From JAPOUP01 sp026708635 (lineage in GTDB: Bacteria > Pseudomonadota > Alphaproteobacteria > Rhodobacterales > Rhodobacteraceae), in NCBI GenBank assembly GCA_965200115.1, contig OZ241336.1:620001-684000 (forward strand): 64,000 nucleotides of DNA. The letters are read 5' to 3'. The notes under the pieces are model-generated. The model did no database searches, had not been told where the DNA came from, and saw only the letters and a program-made list of their open reading frames with translations. This document shows positions 1-8,739 of the stretch, piece by piece. Each line of letters starts with the position of its first letter. The first letter of the stretch is position 1. The translations under genes were made by a program, and so were the position numbers.

Positions 1-424
1 ACTTCGTCGCGCCAAGCGAAATCATCAAGTCGTGGTACTCGCTCCATATTTCCCTGATCGTTTGATGCGAAATCGAGGCGATGAGCGGAACCATGATAAT
101 GGTTTGCGCGATGATCATCGCGGTCGGCGAGAAGAGCAGCCCAAGGACCCCTAGCGGGCCAGAACGCGACAGAAGGACATAGACGATCAGTCCAACGACG
201 ACCGGGGGCAGTCCCATCAGCGCGTTGAGAACCGCGACGACCAGACGCCTGTAACGGAAGCGTCGGATCGCCAGGAAAGTACCCAGCGGCATCGCGATAG
301 CGCAGGCGATGAAAAGTGCCGTCAAGGTCACATGTAGCGAGCGCAGCGTTATTTTGACGAGGTCAGGATCGAGTGTCACCAGAAGCCACAGCGCAGTGAC
401 CAATCCATCTCCCAGTTCCTGCAT
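1..424 (-). CDS. tupB: TupB-like tungstate ABC transporter permease (3' end outside window)
   Basis: The first 141 codons of a membrane protein are visible, reading leftward from an ATG at 424. Hydrophobic helices and the run NALMGLPPVVVGLIVYVLL are typical of TupB, the inner-membrane permease of the TupABC tungstate importer; the IGLPLG-like AIAMPLG and the SPTAMIIAQT segment also fit this family. TupB works with the periplasmic tungstate binder TupA and the ATPase TupC, neither of which is in the window. The stretch upstream, where tupA often lies, instead holds non-coding DNA and the end of an unrelated kinase gene, so tupA is either downstream or lost. The molybdate permease ModB is the main alternative, but the motif is closer to TupB. 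Confidence 0.75.
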   Translation of the reverse strand, partial: MQELGDGLVTALWLLVTLDPDLVKITLRSLHVTLTALFIACAIAMPLGTFLAIRRFRYRRLVVAVLNALMGLPPVVVGLIVYVLLSRSGPLGVLGLLFSPTAMIIAQTIIMVPLIASISHQTIREIWSEYHDLMISLGATK

Positions 425-760
425 TCCAGCCTCCTTTCAGCCGGCTATGGTTCTCTCCCTGACGACAGATTCCAGCCCGGTTCCACTCCGAAGCGCGACG
501 CCCGGCCCCCTGCTTCCGCATGGGAACGGCCGCTATCCCTTCGGATTCAAGCCTAACCGGCACCTCCGGGCGGCGAAATGTCAATATAATTCCCTTTTCG
601 AGGCTCTATGGCACCGCTTCGTCGTCCCCTGCGTACGCTTCACGACCCGCGTCCCGCGAGCCATGCAACGCCTCCTTTCCTTTCTTTCCCTCCTCCAGGG
701 CTTCGCCTGCGCGAAGCGGTTACAATTGATCAACGGAAACCGGGTAACCGTGACAATCCG
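425..760. other. Intergenic stretch between tupB and the sugar-kinase operon
   Basis: No convincing gene on either strand. It separates two leftward transcription units and should contain the tupB promoter, but I see no clear -35/-10 pair or terminator hairpin. Confidence 0.5.
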
Positions 761-2032
761 TCAGGGCACGCCCGCCGCAACTCGCGCGACACCGACCGCC
801 GCCTCTACATCCTTCGCGCATATCGGAGAAACGCCGAGTGCCCTCGCCCGAATGTCTGTGAACGCGGGATTTCCGGCGCCGCCGCCCGCAGAACGGATTG
901 TGTCCGGGAAGCCGCCGCCCCGCTTCTCGATCTCCCGGTAGCATCGGGCCTCAATCCGCGCCATGCCTTCAAGTAGGCCCTGCAGGAAAGTCACGTCGTC
1001 GGCGGGCCGGGGCGAAACACGTGGCGCAAGGTCGGGATCGTTGACAGGAAATCTCTCTCCAGCGCGGATCAGTGGATAATAGTCAAGACCGGAGGGGACG
1101 GTCGGATCAATCCGGTCACTCAGGCGGGCAATGTCTTCGGACGAAAAGAAACGCGCGAGAACAGCCCCGCCCGAATTGGACGCACCGCCTACCAGCCATG
1201 CATTGCCCAGCCGGTGGGAATACAGCCCGATCGCGGGATCATCGATTCGCTCACGAACGAGCATCTTTATCGCCAGAGTGGAACCAAGCGACGTCACGGC
1301 CGTTCCGGTCTCAGGAGGAGCCGCCGCAAGAAAGGCCGCGATGCTATCCGTCGTGCCTGCGCAGACAACGGCATTCGGCGCCAGCCCAAGTCGGCGGGCC
1401 ACGTCGGAGCCTACCTCAGAGATCGGCGTTCCCACTGTATGCGCGACTGGCAGCAACGCGGCGTCAATCACCTCGCCGATCCAGTCGGGCCAGCGTCCCG
1501 TCACTGGGTCGAGTCCGGTCTTCAGGGAATTGTTGTGATCGGAATGCCCGCCACGCCCTATCAGCCGGGCGGCGATGAAATCGGACTGATGAAGAAGATG
1601 GCACGCAAGTCCATCCACGTCTTCCGCCACGAGGCGCATGGCGCGCGCGAGGGCCGAATTCGGCCCGCGCGTGATATGTGACGGCGGGGCGTGCCTAGCG
1701 ATCTCCGCGGCCTCGGCTTCAAAACCGCCGGAATCATACATCAATGCCCGACCGACAGGGCGCAGCGCCATGTCGCATAGCACCATGCTACCCGAGGTGC
1801 CGTCGACGGCGATCCGTGAAATCTCGCCTCCCGCGTAACCGCAGTCCTCAAGCGCCGAGACCTGCCGCAGGATGCAGGTTTCCACCGTATGCCACCACAT
1901 TTCCGCGTCGATGCGGTCGGAACGCTGCGGCGCATGCGTCGACCGCGCCATTGACAGGACTTTCCCGCATTCGTCCAGGACGGCGGTTCGAACGCCACCC
2001 GTGCCGACGTCAATCCCGAGCGACAGACTCAT
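761..2032 (-). CDS. FGGY-family carbohydrate kinase
   Basis: A 423-residue ATP-dependent sugar kinase of the FGGY (ribulokinase/xylulokinase/glycerol kinase) fold. The N-terminal phosphate-1 loop LGIDVGTGGVRTAV, the DGTSGSMV segment, GTTDSIAAFLA in the middle and SAGGGAGNPAFTDIRARALG near the C-terminus (ATP-binding region) are all present. The ATG overlaps the aldolase stop as ATGA, which fixes the start. It is the last gene of a four-gene leftward operon with a class II aldolase and HAD phosphatase, so the likely role is to phosphorylate a keto-sugar or polyol that the aldolase then cleaves or epimerises. Substrate cannot be assigned from sequence; the length is somewhat shorter than the usual ~500 residues of the family. 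Confidence 0.88.
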   Translation of the reverse strand: MSLSLGIDVGTGGVRTAVLDECGKVLSMARSTHAPQRSDRIDAEMWWHTVETCILRQVSALEDCGYAGGEISRIAVDGTSGSMVLCDMALRPVGRALMYDSGGFEAEAAEIARHAPPSHITRGPNSALARAMRLVAEDVDGLACHLLHQSDFIAARLIGRGGHSDHNNSLKTGLDPVTGRWPDWIGEVIDAALLPVAHTVGTPISEVGSDVARRLGLAPNAVVCAGTTDSIAAFLAAAPPETGTAVTSLGSTLAIKMLVRERIDDPAIGLYSHRLGNAWLVGGASNSGGAVLARFFSSEDIARLSDRIDPTVPSGLDYYPLIRAGERFPVNDPDLAPRVSPRPADDVTFLQGLLEGMARIEARCYREIEKRGGGFPDTIRSAGGGAGNPAFTDIRARALGVSPICAKDVEAAVGVARVAAGVP

Positions 2033-3006
2033 GTCCGGGCGGCCAGTGCCTGACGATATCTTTCCGCGTCCCAGTCCAGAAGTTCCGCCTCGGCCCGCGG
2101 CCCGATGGGACTTGCGGACCATTCGTCCGGGACTCGACCCAACACCTCGGACAGGCATCGCAGCATGGCCCGCTGGCTTGGGGACGCATCGGTGCGAAGC
2201 GCGATACCGACGCCCTCGTGCAGGATGGCCGGCCTCCCGCCGGCCTGTCCGGCGGCGGGCAACCCTCCGGGCCCCAGAAAGACAACATGGTCGGGATAGT
2301 AGGAGCCGGAGACCGCCAGCCCGCAGGTTCGCGGATGCCGCGCCATCCATCCCTCGTCCACCCATTCCATGCAGGGGCCCGGGTCGGCCTTCGGAGGAGT
2401 GTAAGGCACCGCCGTGTGTGGCATGGCGAGCCTTTCCTCGACCTCGCCAAGCAGGTCGGAAACTTCCGGCACCGAACCTCCGCAGCATATCAGGCCATGG
2501 TTCCGCAAAACGATTACGGACGTTTCGGCCCTCACCATTGACATGATCGATTTCGTCAACGGAAGGCCGGGCTTGGCATAAGGCACCATAACGAAGGGAA
2601 GGCCCTCAAGCTTGTCCCGCGCGGCGGCGCAACCTTCGGGACCGATCGCGTGCGCGAGGGCCGCGACCGAATGTGTGTGCGCGACGACCGGATGGCGCAG
2701 CGCGGCGTGAAACGTCGTCTCGATCGACGGTCGAAGCGAAGTGTGCGGAGTCAGAACGGTCGCCCGGCAGCTGCCGTCCCCGGCGGATCCGTGCGCTTCC
2801 TTCAGCGCCGCCGCGCGGTCCACCGCGACGAAGATGTCCCGCCCTTCCGCGTGCGCGAGTTCCGCGCCCGAAGCCTTGACCCACATGACGTCGCCGCGTT
2901 TCACGGAGGTGTTCCCTCCCGGGCCCTGCACCTGAAGCGGATCCCTGCCGATGCGGGCCGAGAAGGTACGAAATTCGGAATCGGAAAGTTCGGGGCATTC
3001 ACTCAT
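2029..3006 (-). CDS. Class II aldolase/adducin family protein
   Basis: A 325-residue protein with the class II aldolase fold (AraD/FucA/RhaD type, Zn-dependent). Visible marks are GPGGNTSVK (phosphate-binding), VKASGAEL, TSLRPSIETTFHAALRHPVVAHTHS with the metal-binding His pair in HTHS, and LRNHGLICCGG with a further His. It would cleave or epimerise a sugar phosphate. The ATG chosen overlaps the upstream HAD stop (ATGA), and its stop overlaps the kinase start, so translation of the three genes is coupled. The C-terminal ~100 residues extend beyond the catalytic core, as in the longer aldolase-like proteins found next to FGGY kinases. Exact substrate unknown. Confidence 0.88.
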   Translation of the reverse strand: MSECPELSDSEFRTFSARIGRDPLQVQGPGGNTSVKRGDVMWVKASGAELAHAEGRDIFVAVDRAAALKEAHGSAGDGSCRATVLTPHTSLRPSIETTFHAALRHPVVAHTHSVAALAHAIGPEGCAAARDKLEGLPFVMVPYAKPGLPLTKSIMSMVRAETSVIVLRNHGLICCGGSVPEVSDLLGEVEERLAMPHTAVPYTPPKADPGPCMEWVDEGWMARHPRTCGLAVSGSYYPDHVVFLGPGGLPAAGQAGGRPAILHEGVGIALRTDASPSQRAMLRCLSEVLGRVPDEWSASPIGPRAEAELLDWDAERYRQALAART

Positions 3007-3842
3007 ACGAGCCGCTCGATTTGATACGTGGGTGCGGGCAATGCCCCCGAATGGCATAGGGCGGCGAGGACATCCGACGCATCGCCCTCCGTGAAACTCC
3101 GGCGCAGCAGACCACCCTGCACGAGCACGCTATCCCAATCCGAGTCATGTGCACCGGCGATGTCATGCTCCAGACTATCCCCCACCATCAGCAGGCGCGA
3201 GCCGCCCAGGGAATGTTCCACCGCCGCGAAAACATGACGGTGCGGCTTACCGTAAAGGACCACGTTGCCTCCGTTTGCCTTGTACGTGTGCGCGAGCGCG
3301 CCGGGGGCCAGTATGTTTCGGTTCCCTTCCCGCGGGCTTGCGCGATCCGGATTCGAGCAATAGACCGTCATCCCCGCCGTCATCGCGCGATCCAGAACAT
3401 CCAGCCAGTCCCCGGCGATAGCGTTTTCGGGAAGGCCCATGATCAGGATCGCATCGGCTTCCTCCGGCGCGTCACAGATGGTGATCTCCAGCCCGTCGGC
3501 CCACGCTTCAGCGTCTCCGTTTCCCCGCTCGACGAAAAAATAACGCCGTTCCGGTACGCGGCCGGACCTGACGTCCCGCCAGAGCGCCTCGCCGCCCGTC
3601 ATTACCTGATCGAACAGGTCTGGAGCGAACCCCATAGCCGCGATCCGCGCCTCGTTTACCGATGCCCGTTTCCCGGAGTTTGACAGCACGGCAAGCCGCG
3701 CTCCCGCATTCCTAAGCGCCTCAAGCGCCGTGACCGCACCGGGATAAGGTTGGCTGCCGTTGTGCAGCACTCCCCATTGATCCAGAACGATGGCGTCGTA
3801 TTCCATCGCCACATCCAGGATGCTCTTGATGGCGCGGGTCAT
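3003..3842 (-). CDS. HAD-superfamily class IIA hydrolase (NagD-like phosphatase)
   Basis: A 279-residue HAD-IIA protein, probably a cytoplasmic sugar-phosphate or nucleotide phosphatase. Motif I reads VLDQWGVLHNG: the nucleophile Asp is present but the usual second Asp of DxD is Trp, a substitution I recall in one HAD-IIA subgroup (TIGR01459-like). Motif II is LSNSGK, the cap domain lies between, the Lys motif is YGKPHRHVF, and the metal motif is MVGDSLEHDIAGA. It overlaps the aldolase by ATGA and follows the MBL-fold gene by 6 bases, placing it firmly in the same operon. It may remove phosphate from an overflow sugar phosphate of the pathway; that is inference. Confidence 0.85.
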   Translation of the reverse strand: MTRAIKSILDVAMEYDAIVLDQWGVLHNGSQPYPGAVTALEALRNAGARLAVLSNSGKRASVNEARIAAMGFAPDLFDQVMTGGEALWRDVRSGRVPERRYFFVERGNGDAEAWADGLEITICDAPEEADAILIMGLPENAIAGDWLDVLDRAMTAGMTVYCSNPDRASPREGNRNILAPGALAHTYKANGGNVVLYGKPHRHVFAAVEHSLGGSRLLMVGDSLEHDIAGAHDSDWDSVLVQGGLLRRSFTEGDASDVLAALCHSGALPAPTYQIERLV

Positions 3843-3848
3843 CCGGAA

Positions 3849-4781
3849 TCAGTTTTCCATGTCCTCAGGTCTGGCAAGCCCGGAGATGTAGGCATCGACG
3901 TCTTCAGCCGCCATTGCGGGCGTTTCCTTTCCAGCGGCGTGGGCGGGCATGTCACCGAAATAGAACGGGTAGCCCGGAATCGCCTGACGGCGTTTGCGAA
4001 TCGGCATGCCGCGATAGGGAAAGACATCCGAACGCGCGTTCGCCGCGTAATCATGGCACGGCAGCACGTAGTCCGCACGCTTGTCGATTTCCTCGACCGA
4101 CTTCCAGCCTTCATACGAGTTGACGAACCTCGCGGGCACCCAGTAGCGCCATTTCTCGGCCGGATTCGGCTCCAGATTGCGTTCCTCGAAGATCGCGTCG
4201 CCGCAAACCACGATGTCGCCCGCACTCGTGGCGACGCTAACGGCCATATGTCCGACCGAGTGTCCCGGCGTCGGGAACATCGTGATTCCGGGCAGCACCT
4301 CGCATTCACCTTCCACGGCTTCGAAAACGCATCCCGCATAGGCGGGTTCGATGTCGAGAATGCCGCATTCGTATGTGCGGTAGTAGAGAGGCAGGGGATT
4401 GTAAGCCATTTCCAGCTCGGCTTTCGGAGCGATGTAGCGGGCGTTCCTGAACTTTTTCATGTTCTGTACGTGGTCCCAGTGAAGATGCGTGAAGATAATC
4501 GCGTCGATCCTGTCGGGATGCAGGCCGAGTTTCCGCTCAAGGTGCTCATGGACCTGCAGACAGCCGCGTTTCTCGCAGTTATGGTGGTACCTGCTGGCGC
4601 GTTCCTGATCCGGCAGTCCGGTATCTATCAGGATTTTGTGCTCTCCGGTATCTACGAAATGACAGTAGACCGGCTGCCATTTTTTCTTTCCGGCGGGGCC
4701 TTTCCAGAAAATGTAGGTCCCAAGATCCCCGTGAAGCCAACCGGTGTTAATTGGATGGATTCTCGTCTCCGCAATGCTCAT
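3849..4781 (-). CDS. MBL-fold metallohydrolase, AHL-lactonase-like
   Basis: A 310-residue metallo-beta-lactamase-fold hydrolase. The dinuclear-zinc motif THLHWDHV sits at about residues 98-105; downstream ligands are the His in TPGHSVGH, the Asp in VVCGDAIFEERN and the His in VLPCHDY. This arrangement matches the N-acyl-homoserine-lactonase (AhlD/AttM) branch. The ATG at 4781 was chosen because GGAG lies about 8 bases upstream; further upstream codons are unlike the family. It is the first gene of the kinase operon, so a sugar-lactone or ester hydrolase role is as likely as quorum quenching. There is no signal peptide, so it is cytoplasmic. Confidence 0.85.
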   Translation of the reverse strand: MSIAETRIHPINTGWLHGDLGTYIFWKGPAGKKKWQPVYCHFVDTGEHKILIDTGLPDQERASRYHHNCEKRGCLQVHEHLERKLGLHPDRIDAIIFTHLHWDHVQNMKKFRNARYIAPKAELEMAYNPLPLYYRTYECGILDIEPAYAGCVFEAVEGECEVLPGITMFPTPGHSVGHMAVSVATSAGDIVVCGDAIFEERNLEPNPAEKWRYWVPARFVNSYEGWKSVEEIDKRADYVLPCHDYAANARSDVFPYRGMPIRKRRQAIPGYPFYFGDMPAHAAGKETPAMAAEDVDAYISGLARPEDMEN

Positions 4782-4836
4782 ACGCCGCTCCGTGATCGAT
4801 GATTCAGTTCTTTCCGCGTAACTACTTGCCCCGTTA

Positions 4837-5097
4837 TCAGCTACCTTCGTTGAGGCAGTCAACGGCCTTTCCCTGCAGGGCGATGGTGATTGCGACGAGG
4901 GGGTTGTATCCGAGCGCCGCCATGGTCTGGAGGTAACTCGATATCCAGCAGTACGCTTCCGCAAATGCCACGGTGCGGAAGCGGCCTGACACCTTCTGCC
5001 TGGCCTTGGCCATCCTGATGTCCCGCTCCGCCCTGTTGTTCGAGAACGGGGTGTCGGCGCGCCTCGTGAAGCGCAGGACGTTCCCTCCCAAAGTGGG
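4837..5097 (-). pseudogene. IS66-family transposase, C-terminal fragment
   Basis: About 85 codons match the conserved C-terminal end of IS66 TnpC: TPFSNNRAERDIRMAK followed by QKVSGRFRT. The N-terminal 80 percent of the transposase is missing and the fragment runs directly into the left end of the neighbouring IS at 5113, which probably cut it. Not functional. Confidence 0.8.
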
Positions 5098-5112
5098 TCA
5101 ATTTTACCGCTC

Positions 5113-6025
5113 GAGCCTCTTGCACAATTATCGCGGTTCCGGCGGCCCTGGCCAGCCTCCGGCGTCCGCCGGGACGCCTGAGCCGGGCGCGGCGGGCGTC
5201 CGGGGCACCCCGGCGCGCCGAAGTGTGGCGGAATGTCGCATTCCGTCGCCCGTCGGGGGCGTCCGGCGCTGCCGTCTGCCGGCGGCGGGCGTCAGATCGT
5301 GAGCCGCATCAGCCGGTCGACCGTCAGGGCGAGCACGCCGAAGAACAGGTGGCAGGCCACCTTGGCGTGCCCGCGCACCCGGACGTGCCGCCCGCCGTAC
5401 GAGTCCTTGAGGGCGGAGTTGACCCGCTCCACGCTCGACCGCCGCCCGTGGCGCACGCGGTCGTGGCGGACGTGGCCCGCCATGCGGGCGTGGGCGCCGA
5501 TCTCCCGGGAGTCGCAGACCGCGTCCATGAGTTCGTAGCGGTGGTCCACCCGCTCCGCGGTCATCCCCGCCAGCGGGATGGCGGCCTGGCTGTCGTGCGG
5601 CGACGCCGAGGTCAGGACGCGGCTCACGGGGATATCGCCGTCGGCGGCGTCGATATGGAGCTTGTACCCTCTCCAGCTTTCTTTGTACCCCTTCGCGTTG
5701 CGGTCGGCGGGCGGGTGCCCGACGCCGCGGTGGTCGTAATGGAGATGCCGCTCCACGGGCGCCAGGTCCAGCACGGCGACGAACCGGCGGTGCGTCCAGC
5801 CCAGCGGACCGACCCCATCGGCGAGAAACGGGAAAAGTTCCCCCTGGAACCGGTGCCAGACGTCTGATACGAACTCCCCCAAGGACATGGGGCTGTCTCC
5901 CTGCATGTTGTGGCGTCAACACCTTCAGCATACCGGATGGACGGCTCCATATCTAGGCCAGCCAGTCAAAAAATGCCCGTTTTCAGGGAGAAACCCGCTC
6001 AACCGCGGAGTTCTGCAAGAGGCTC
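5113..6025 (-). mobile_element. Internally deleted IS (non-autonomous copy of the element at 44903-46404)
   Basis: Bounded by imperfect inverted repeats: the left end starts GAGCCTCTTGCACAATTATC and the right end, read inward, starts GAGCCTCTTGCAGAACTCCG. The same two ends bound the 1502-bp element at 44903-46404, so this 913-bp copy is that element with about 590 bp removed. I see no clear target duplication here. The left end abuts an IS66 scrap. Confidence 0.85.
5292..5888 (-). CDS. DDE transposase with in-frame internal deletions
   Basis: A 198-residue open frame inside the short IS copy. The N-terminal part (to HYDHRGVGHPPADRN) and the later part (from AKGYKESW, through DSREIGAHARMAG, then HVRHD and ERVNSALKDSYGGRHVRVRG) match the IS5/DDE_Tnp_1 type transposase of the long copy, but the segment carrying the first catalytic Asp (in HISRDSTAI) has been removed at a small repeat around AAcGCG, and a second stretch between MAG and HVRHD is also gone. 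Both losses keep the frame. The protein cannot be an active transposase; it could still bind the IS ends. Start is ATG, as in the long copy. Confidence 0.6.
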   Translation of the reverse strand: MSLGEFVSDVWHRFQGELFPFLADGVGPLGWTHRRFVAVLDLAPVERHLHYDHRGVGHPPADRNAKGYKESWRGYKLHIDAADGDIPVSRVLTSASPHDSQAAIPLAGMTAERVDHRYELMDAVCDSREIGAHARMAGHVRHDRVRHGRRSSVERVNSALKDSYGGRHVRVRGHAKVACHLFFGVLALTVDRLMRLTI

Positions 6026-6089
6026 TTTGGATTGCACACGAATGGCCTGCTCCCGTTACTACAGTTGCTACAATTCGCACTTTATGCTA

Positions 6090-6975
6090 GGGCCCGTTGA
6101 CAGTCATCTCGCGGCGAGCACTCCGGCGACGGGGTGAATCCCGGCCGCGAAGCTCTCGTCGGTCCTGTGGTGGCGGGTCGCGATCGCCCGGAACTCCCTG
6201 GTCTTCGCGAAGAAATTCTCCACCGGGCGCCGCCGGCCGTACACGTCCCGGTCACGCCCCCGCCGCGCCGTCCGGTTCCGCCTCGACGGAATCACCGCCT
6301 CCGCGCCGCGCTCCGCGAGTTCCTCAAGCAGCCAGTCGGCACCGGACGCCCCGTCGCCGACGGGGGTCCCGAACGGGAGGCCGCCGGGAAGCTCCGGAAC
6401 CCCCTCGGGTCGTGCGCCTGTCCGGGAAGGATCGCGAACCTCACGGGATATCCCAGCGCGTCCACGACCGCCACGGCCCCGGTCGTCAGGCCGCCCCGGG
6501 AGCGTCCGATGCCCTGGCTTGAGGCCCCCTTTTTTTTTCGCGCCGGCCGCCTTCCGGTGCGTCTGGACGACCGTACCGCCGCCGGACACGCGCCCGGGGC
6601 CGGACTCCCCGGACAGGGTGTCGGAAACGCGCCCGGAGACCCCCGGGAGAACCCGGCGCCGGAACCGCCTGGAGACGCTGTTGCGCTTTCCGGACCGCTC
6701 CGGGATGCCGCGCCACGGCGATCCCGTGCGGAACCGCCAGAGAACGGCCTCCACGAAGGGGCGGCTGTCCGCCGCCGTGCCGCCGGGATCGGATTTCTTT
6801 CCCGGCAGCGTGTCCCCGGTCCGCGCCCGCATCCCGTCGGTCAGTACAGTCCTGTCCGCGTTCATCGTTCCGCCCGCCCATGCCGTTGTTGCCTGTCGCG
6901 CCGCCGTTCCGGCGGTTATTGGGGCCGAAAATGGCATCAAACCGGGCGATTCGCAAGATGACTGTCAACGGGCCC
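6090..6975 (-). mobile_element. IS5-family element, IS427-like group
   Basis: An 886-bp element with inverted repeats GGGCCCGTTGACAGTCATCT at 6090 and the same sequence on the other strand ending at 6975 (one mismatch beyond). The flanks read cTA and TAa, consistent with the TA target duplication known for the IS427 group. It carries one leftward, decayed transposase gene. Confidence 0.88.
6104..6865 (-). pseudogene. IS427-type transposase, frameshifted
   Basis: The N-terminal part (SRPFVEAVLWRFRTGSPWR) and the C-terminal part (GADWLLEELAERGAEAVIPS, VENFFAKTREFRAIATR) share one frame, but the central block (IGRSRGGLTTGAVAVVDALG, ILPGQAHD) lies in a second frame. Two compensating indels, near 6500-6520 and 6405-6420, explain this. 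A run of nine A followed by G at about 6529-6537 (minus strand) is the kind of slippery site used for frameshifting in this group, but it cannot repair both breaks. The likely start is the ATG at 6865. Confidence 0.75.
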
Positions 6976-6999
6976 TAAACAACGTACATGGGAGAAAGC

Positions 7000-7797
7000 A
7001 TGACCCGCCTTCCCCGAGGACGCGCGCAGCTTGTCCAGGTACTGTCCACCTCTGGCGGCGTCATTCACGTCGATGACGTGGTGGCTGCCCTCCAGCTCGA
7101 CCGTACCGGCGCCGCCCAGCGTCTGTCCCGGTGGGCCGGACAGGGATGGCTGAGGAGAGTGGGGCGCGGCGCCTATGTCGCCGCTTCCATCGACACCATG
7201 GGGTCGGATCTCGTCCTCGACGACGCATGGGTGCTCGTTCCCGCGCTCTTCACGCCAGCCTACATCGGAGGCCGCACGGCAGCGGAGCACTGGGACCTGA
7301 CCGAACAGATCTTCAACGATATCTTCGTGATGACCGCACGGCCGGTGCGCCAGAAGCGCCAGCAGCGGCACGGCACGCCCTTTTCGCTGAAACACATCCA
7401 CGAGCGGAAGATCTTCGGTACGAAGAATGTCTGGCGCCATCGGACGCGAGTTCCCGTCTCGGACGTGCACCGAACGATCATCGACATGCTCGACGACCCC
7501 ACGGTCGGTGGCGGCATCCAGCATGTATCCGACTGCCTCGCAGCCTATCTGCGGCGCGATGATCGCGACGACCGGAAGCTCGTCGATTACGCGGTGAGCC
7601 TCCGCAACGGCGCCGTCCTCAAGCGCCTCGGCTTTCTGGCCGAGCGCTTTCCCGGCGGTGCCGAACTGGGCCGTCTTTGCGAACCGCATCTGAGCGGCGG
7701 CCATGCGAAGCTCGATCCCGCCCAGAATGGGCCGCTCGTCGTGACCAAATGGCGGCTCCGCGTGCCGGAGCGCTGGGCTCGCCAGGAAACGCCATGA
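7000..7797 (+). CDS. abiEi: AbiEi-family type IV antitoxin
   Basis: A 265-residue protein with an N-terminal winged-helix region (VLSTSGGVIHVDDVVAALQL then LSRWAGQGWLRRVGRGAYV, residues about 10-65) and the AbiEi C-terminal domain (PAYIGGRTAAEHWDLTEQIF, PVSDVHRTIIDMLDDP). AbiEi proteins repress their operon and counteract the AbiEii nucleotidyltransferase toxin. The ATG at 7000 has GGGAG six bases upstream. Its stop overlaps the toxin start by ATGA. The left neighbour is the IS at 6090-6975, only 24 bases away, so the native promoter may have been replaced. Confidence 0.85.
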   Translation: MTRLPRGRAQLVQVLSTSGGVIHVDDVVAALQLDRTGAAQRLSRWAGQGWLRRVGRGAYVAASIDTMGSDLVLDDAWVLVPALFTPAYIGGRTAAEHWDLTEQIFNDIFVMTARPVRQKRQQRHGTPFSLKHIHERKIFGTKNVWRHRTRVPVSDVHRTIIDMLDDPTVGGGIQHVSDCLAAYLRRDDRDDRKLVDYAVSLRNGAVLKRLGFLAERFPGGAELGRLCEPHLSGGHAKLDPAQNGPLVVTKWRLRVPERWARQETP

Positions 7798-8471
7798 TCG
7801 ACAAACGCGAAATCCTCGCGACAGCCCGGCAGGCGTCGCTCACGCCGCATGTCGTGGAGAAGGACTATGCTCTCGGCTGGATGCTCGCAGGCATCCATGG
7901 GCACGAGGACCTCGCGGAAAACTGGATATTCAAGGGCGGCACGTGCCTGAAGAAATGCTTCTTCGAAACCTATCGATTCTCGGAGGATCTCGACTTCACG
8001 CTCCGCAATCCAGAGCATCTCGACGCCGACTTCCTGAAGGGCGCATTTTCCGAAATCGGTGAATGGATCTACGACCAAACCGGCATCGAAATTCCGGCCG
8101 ACAAGCAGGAGTTCGATATCTACGAGAACCCCCGGGGCCAATTCCCGTGCCAGGGCAAGATCAGTTACAAGGGGCCCGTCTCATCGACCCACGCCCTCCC
8201 GCGCATCAAGCTTGACTTGACCGCCGACGAGCGGGTCGTTTTCCCGCCGGTCCACGTGCAGGTTTTCCATCCATACAGCGATGCTCCGGAAGACGGCATC
8301 GAAGTCCTGGCCTACGATTACACCGAGGCATTCGCGGAGAAGTTCAGAGCGCACGCGGTCGTGGCGGACGTGGCCCGCCCTGCGCTGCGCCCGCGCCTCG
8401 GTGGCGAGGCGTGCCCTCAGCGCCGCGTCGCGGCGGGGGTTGGTGTAGGGTTTCACATTAATCGAGCCTGA
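7794..8471 (+). pseudogene. abiEii: AbiEii-type nucleotidyltransferase toxin, truncated by an IS fragment
   Basis: Native sequence runs from the ATG at 7794 to about 8349 (185 codons). The nucleotidyltransferase motif is there: FKGGTCLKKCFFETYRFSED followed by LDF, with the DxD pair of the DUF1814/AbiEii family. After AFAEKFRA the frame enters DNA derived from the IS transposase at 44903-46404 and ends at a foreign stop at 8469-8471. AbiEii proteins are normally about 280-300 residues, so the C-terminal third is lost. With the toxin broken, the intact AbiEi gene is an orphan antitoxin. Confidence 0.8.
8350..8445 (-). repeat. Fragment of the 44903-46404 IS transposase gene
   Basis: About 95 bp whose minus strand encodes PRRDAALRARLATEARAQRR and then AGHVRHDRVR, closely matching the internal part of the long IS transposase (PRRDAAMGARLAGEALARRR). 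No IS end is present, so it is a recombination scrap rather than an insertion. It is this fragment that ends the abiEii gene. Confidence 0.75.
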
Positions 8472-8739
8472 TGCCGCGTTTTTTTTCCCGCGCTTCCCGT
8501 GGCCGTTTTCCCCAGCGTTTCAGTGACGGTCCGGGACGGTTTTCTTTTCCAGGGAGCGCTTTTCCGGCGTCGCGGCCGATCCGCGCGGCATGTCAGTCTT
8601 CGGCCTTTCGGCCCTGGCCGTGGGTTTTGCCTTGCCTTCCGCCGCTTTCGCCCGAAGTTGGTTCGCCGATGACCTGAGACAGGAAAGGTCGGCCCGCGCG
8701 ACTTCGCCCTCGCCGGGCCGTGGACGACCGGTTCGGCTA

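Noticed and set aside
2033..2488. N-terminal extension of the FGGY kinase
   Set aside because: It would overlap the aldolase gene; the kinase motif begins right after the ATG at 2032.
6529..6537. Programmed frameshift at A9 in the IS at 6090-6975
   Set aside because: A single slip cannot join the three segments; two compensating indels are needed, so the gene is better called decayed.
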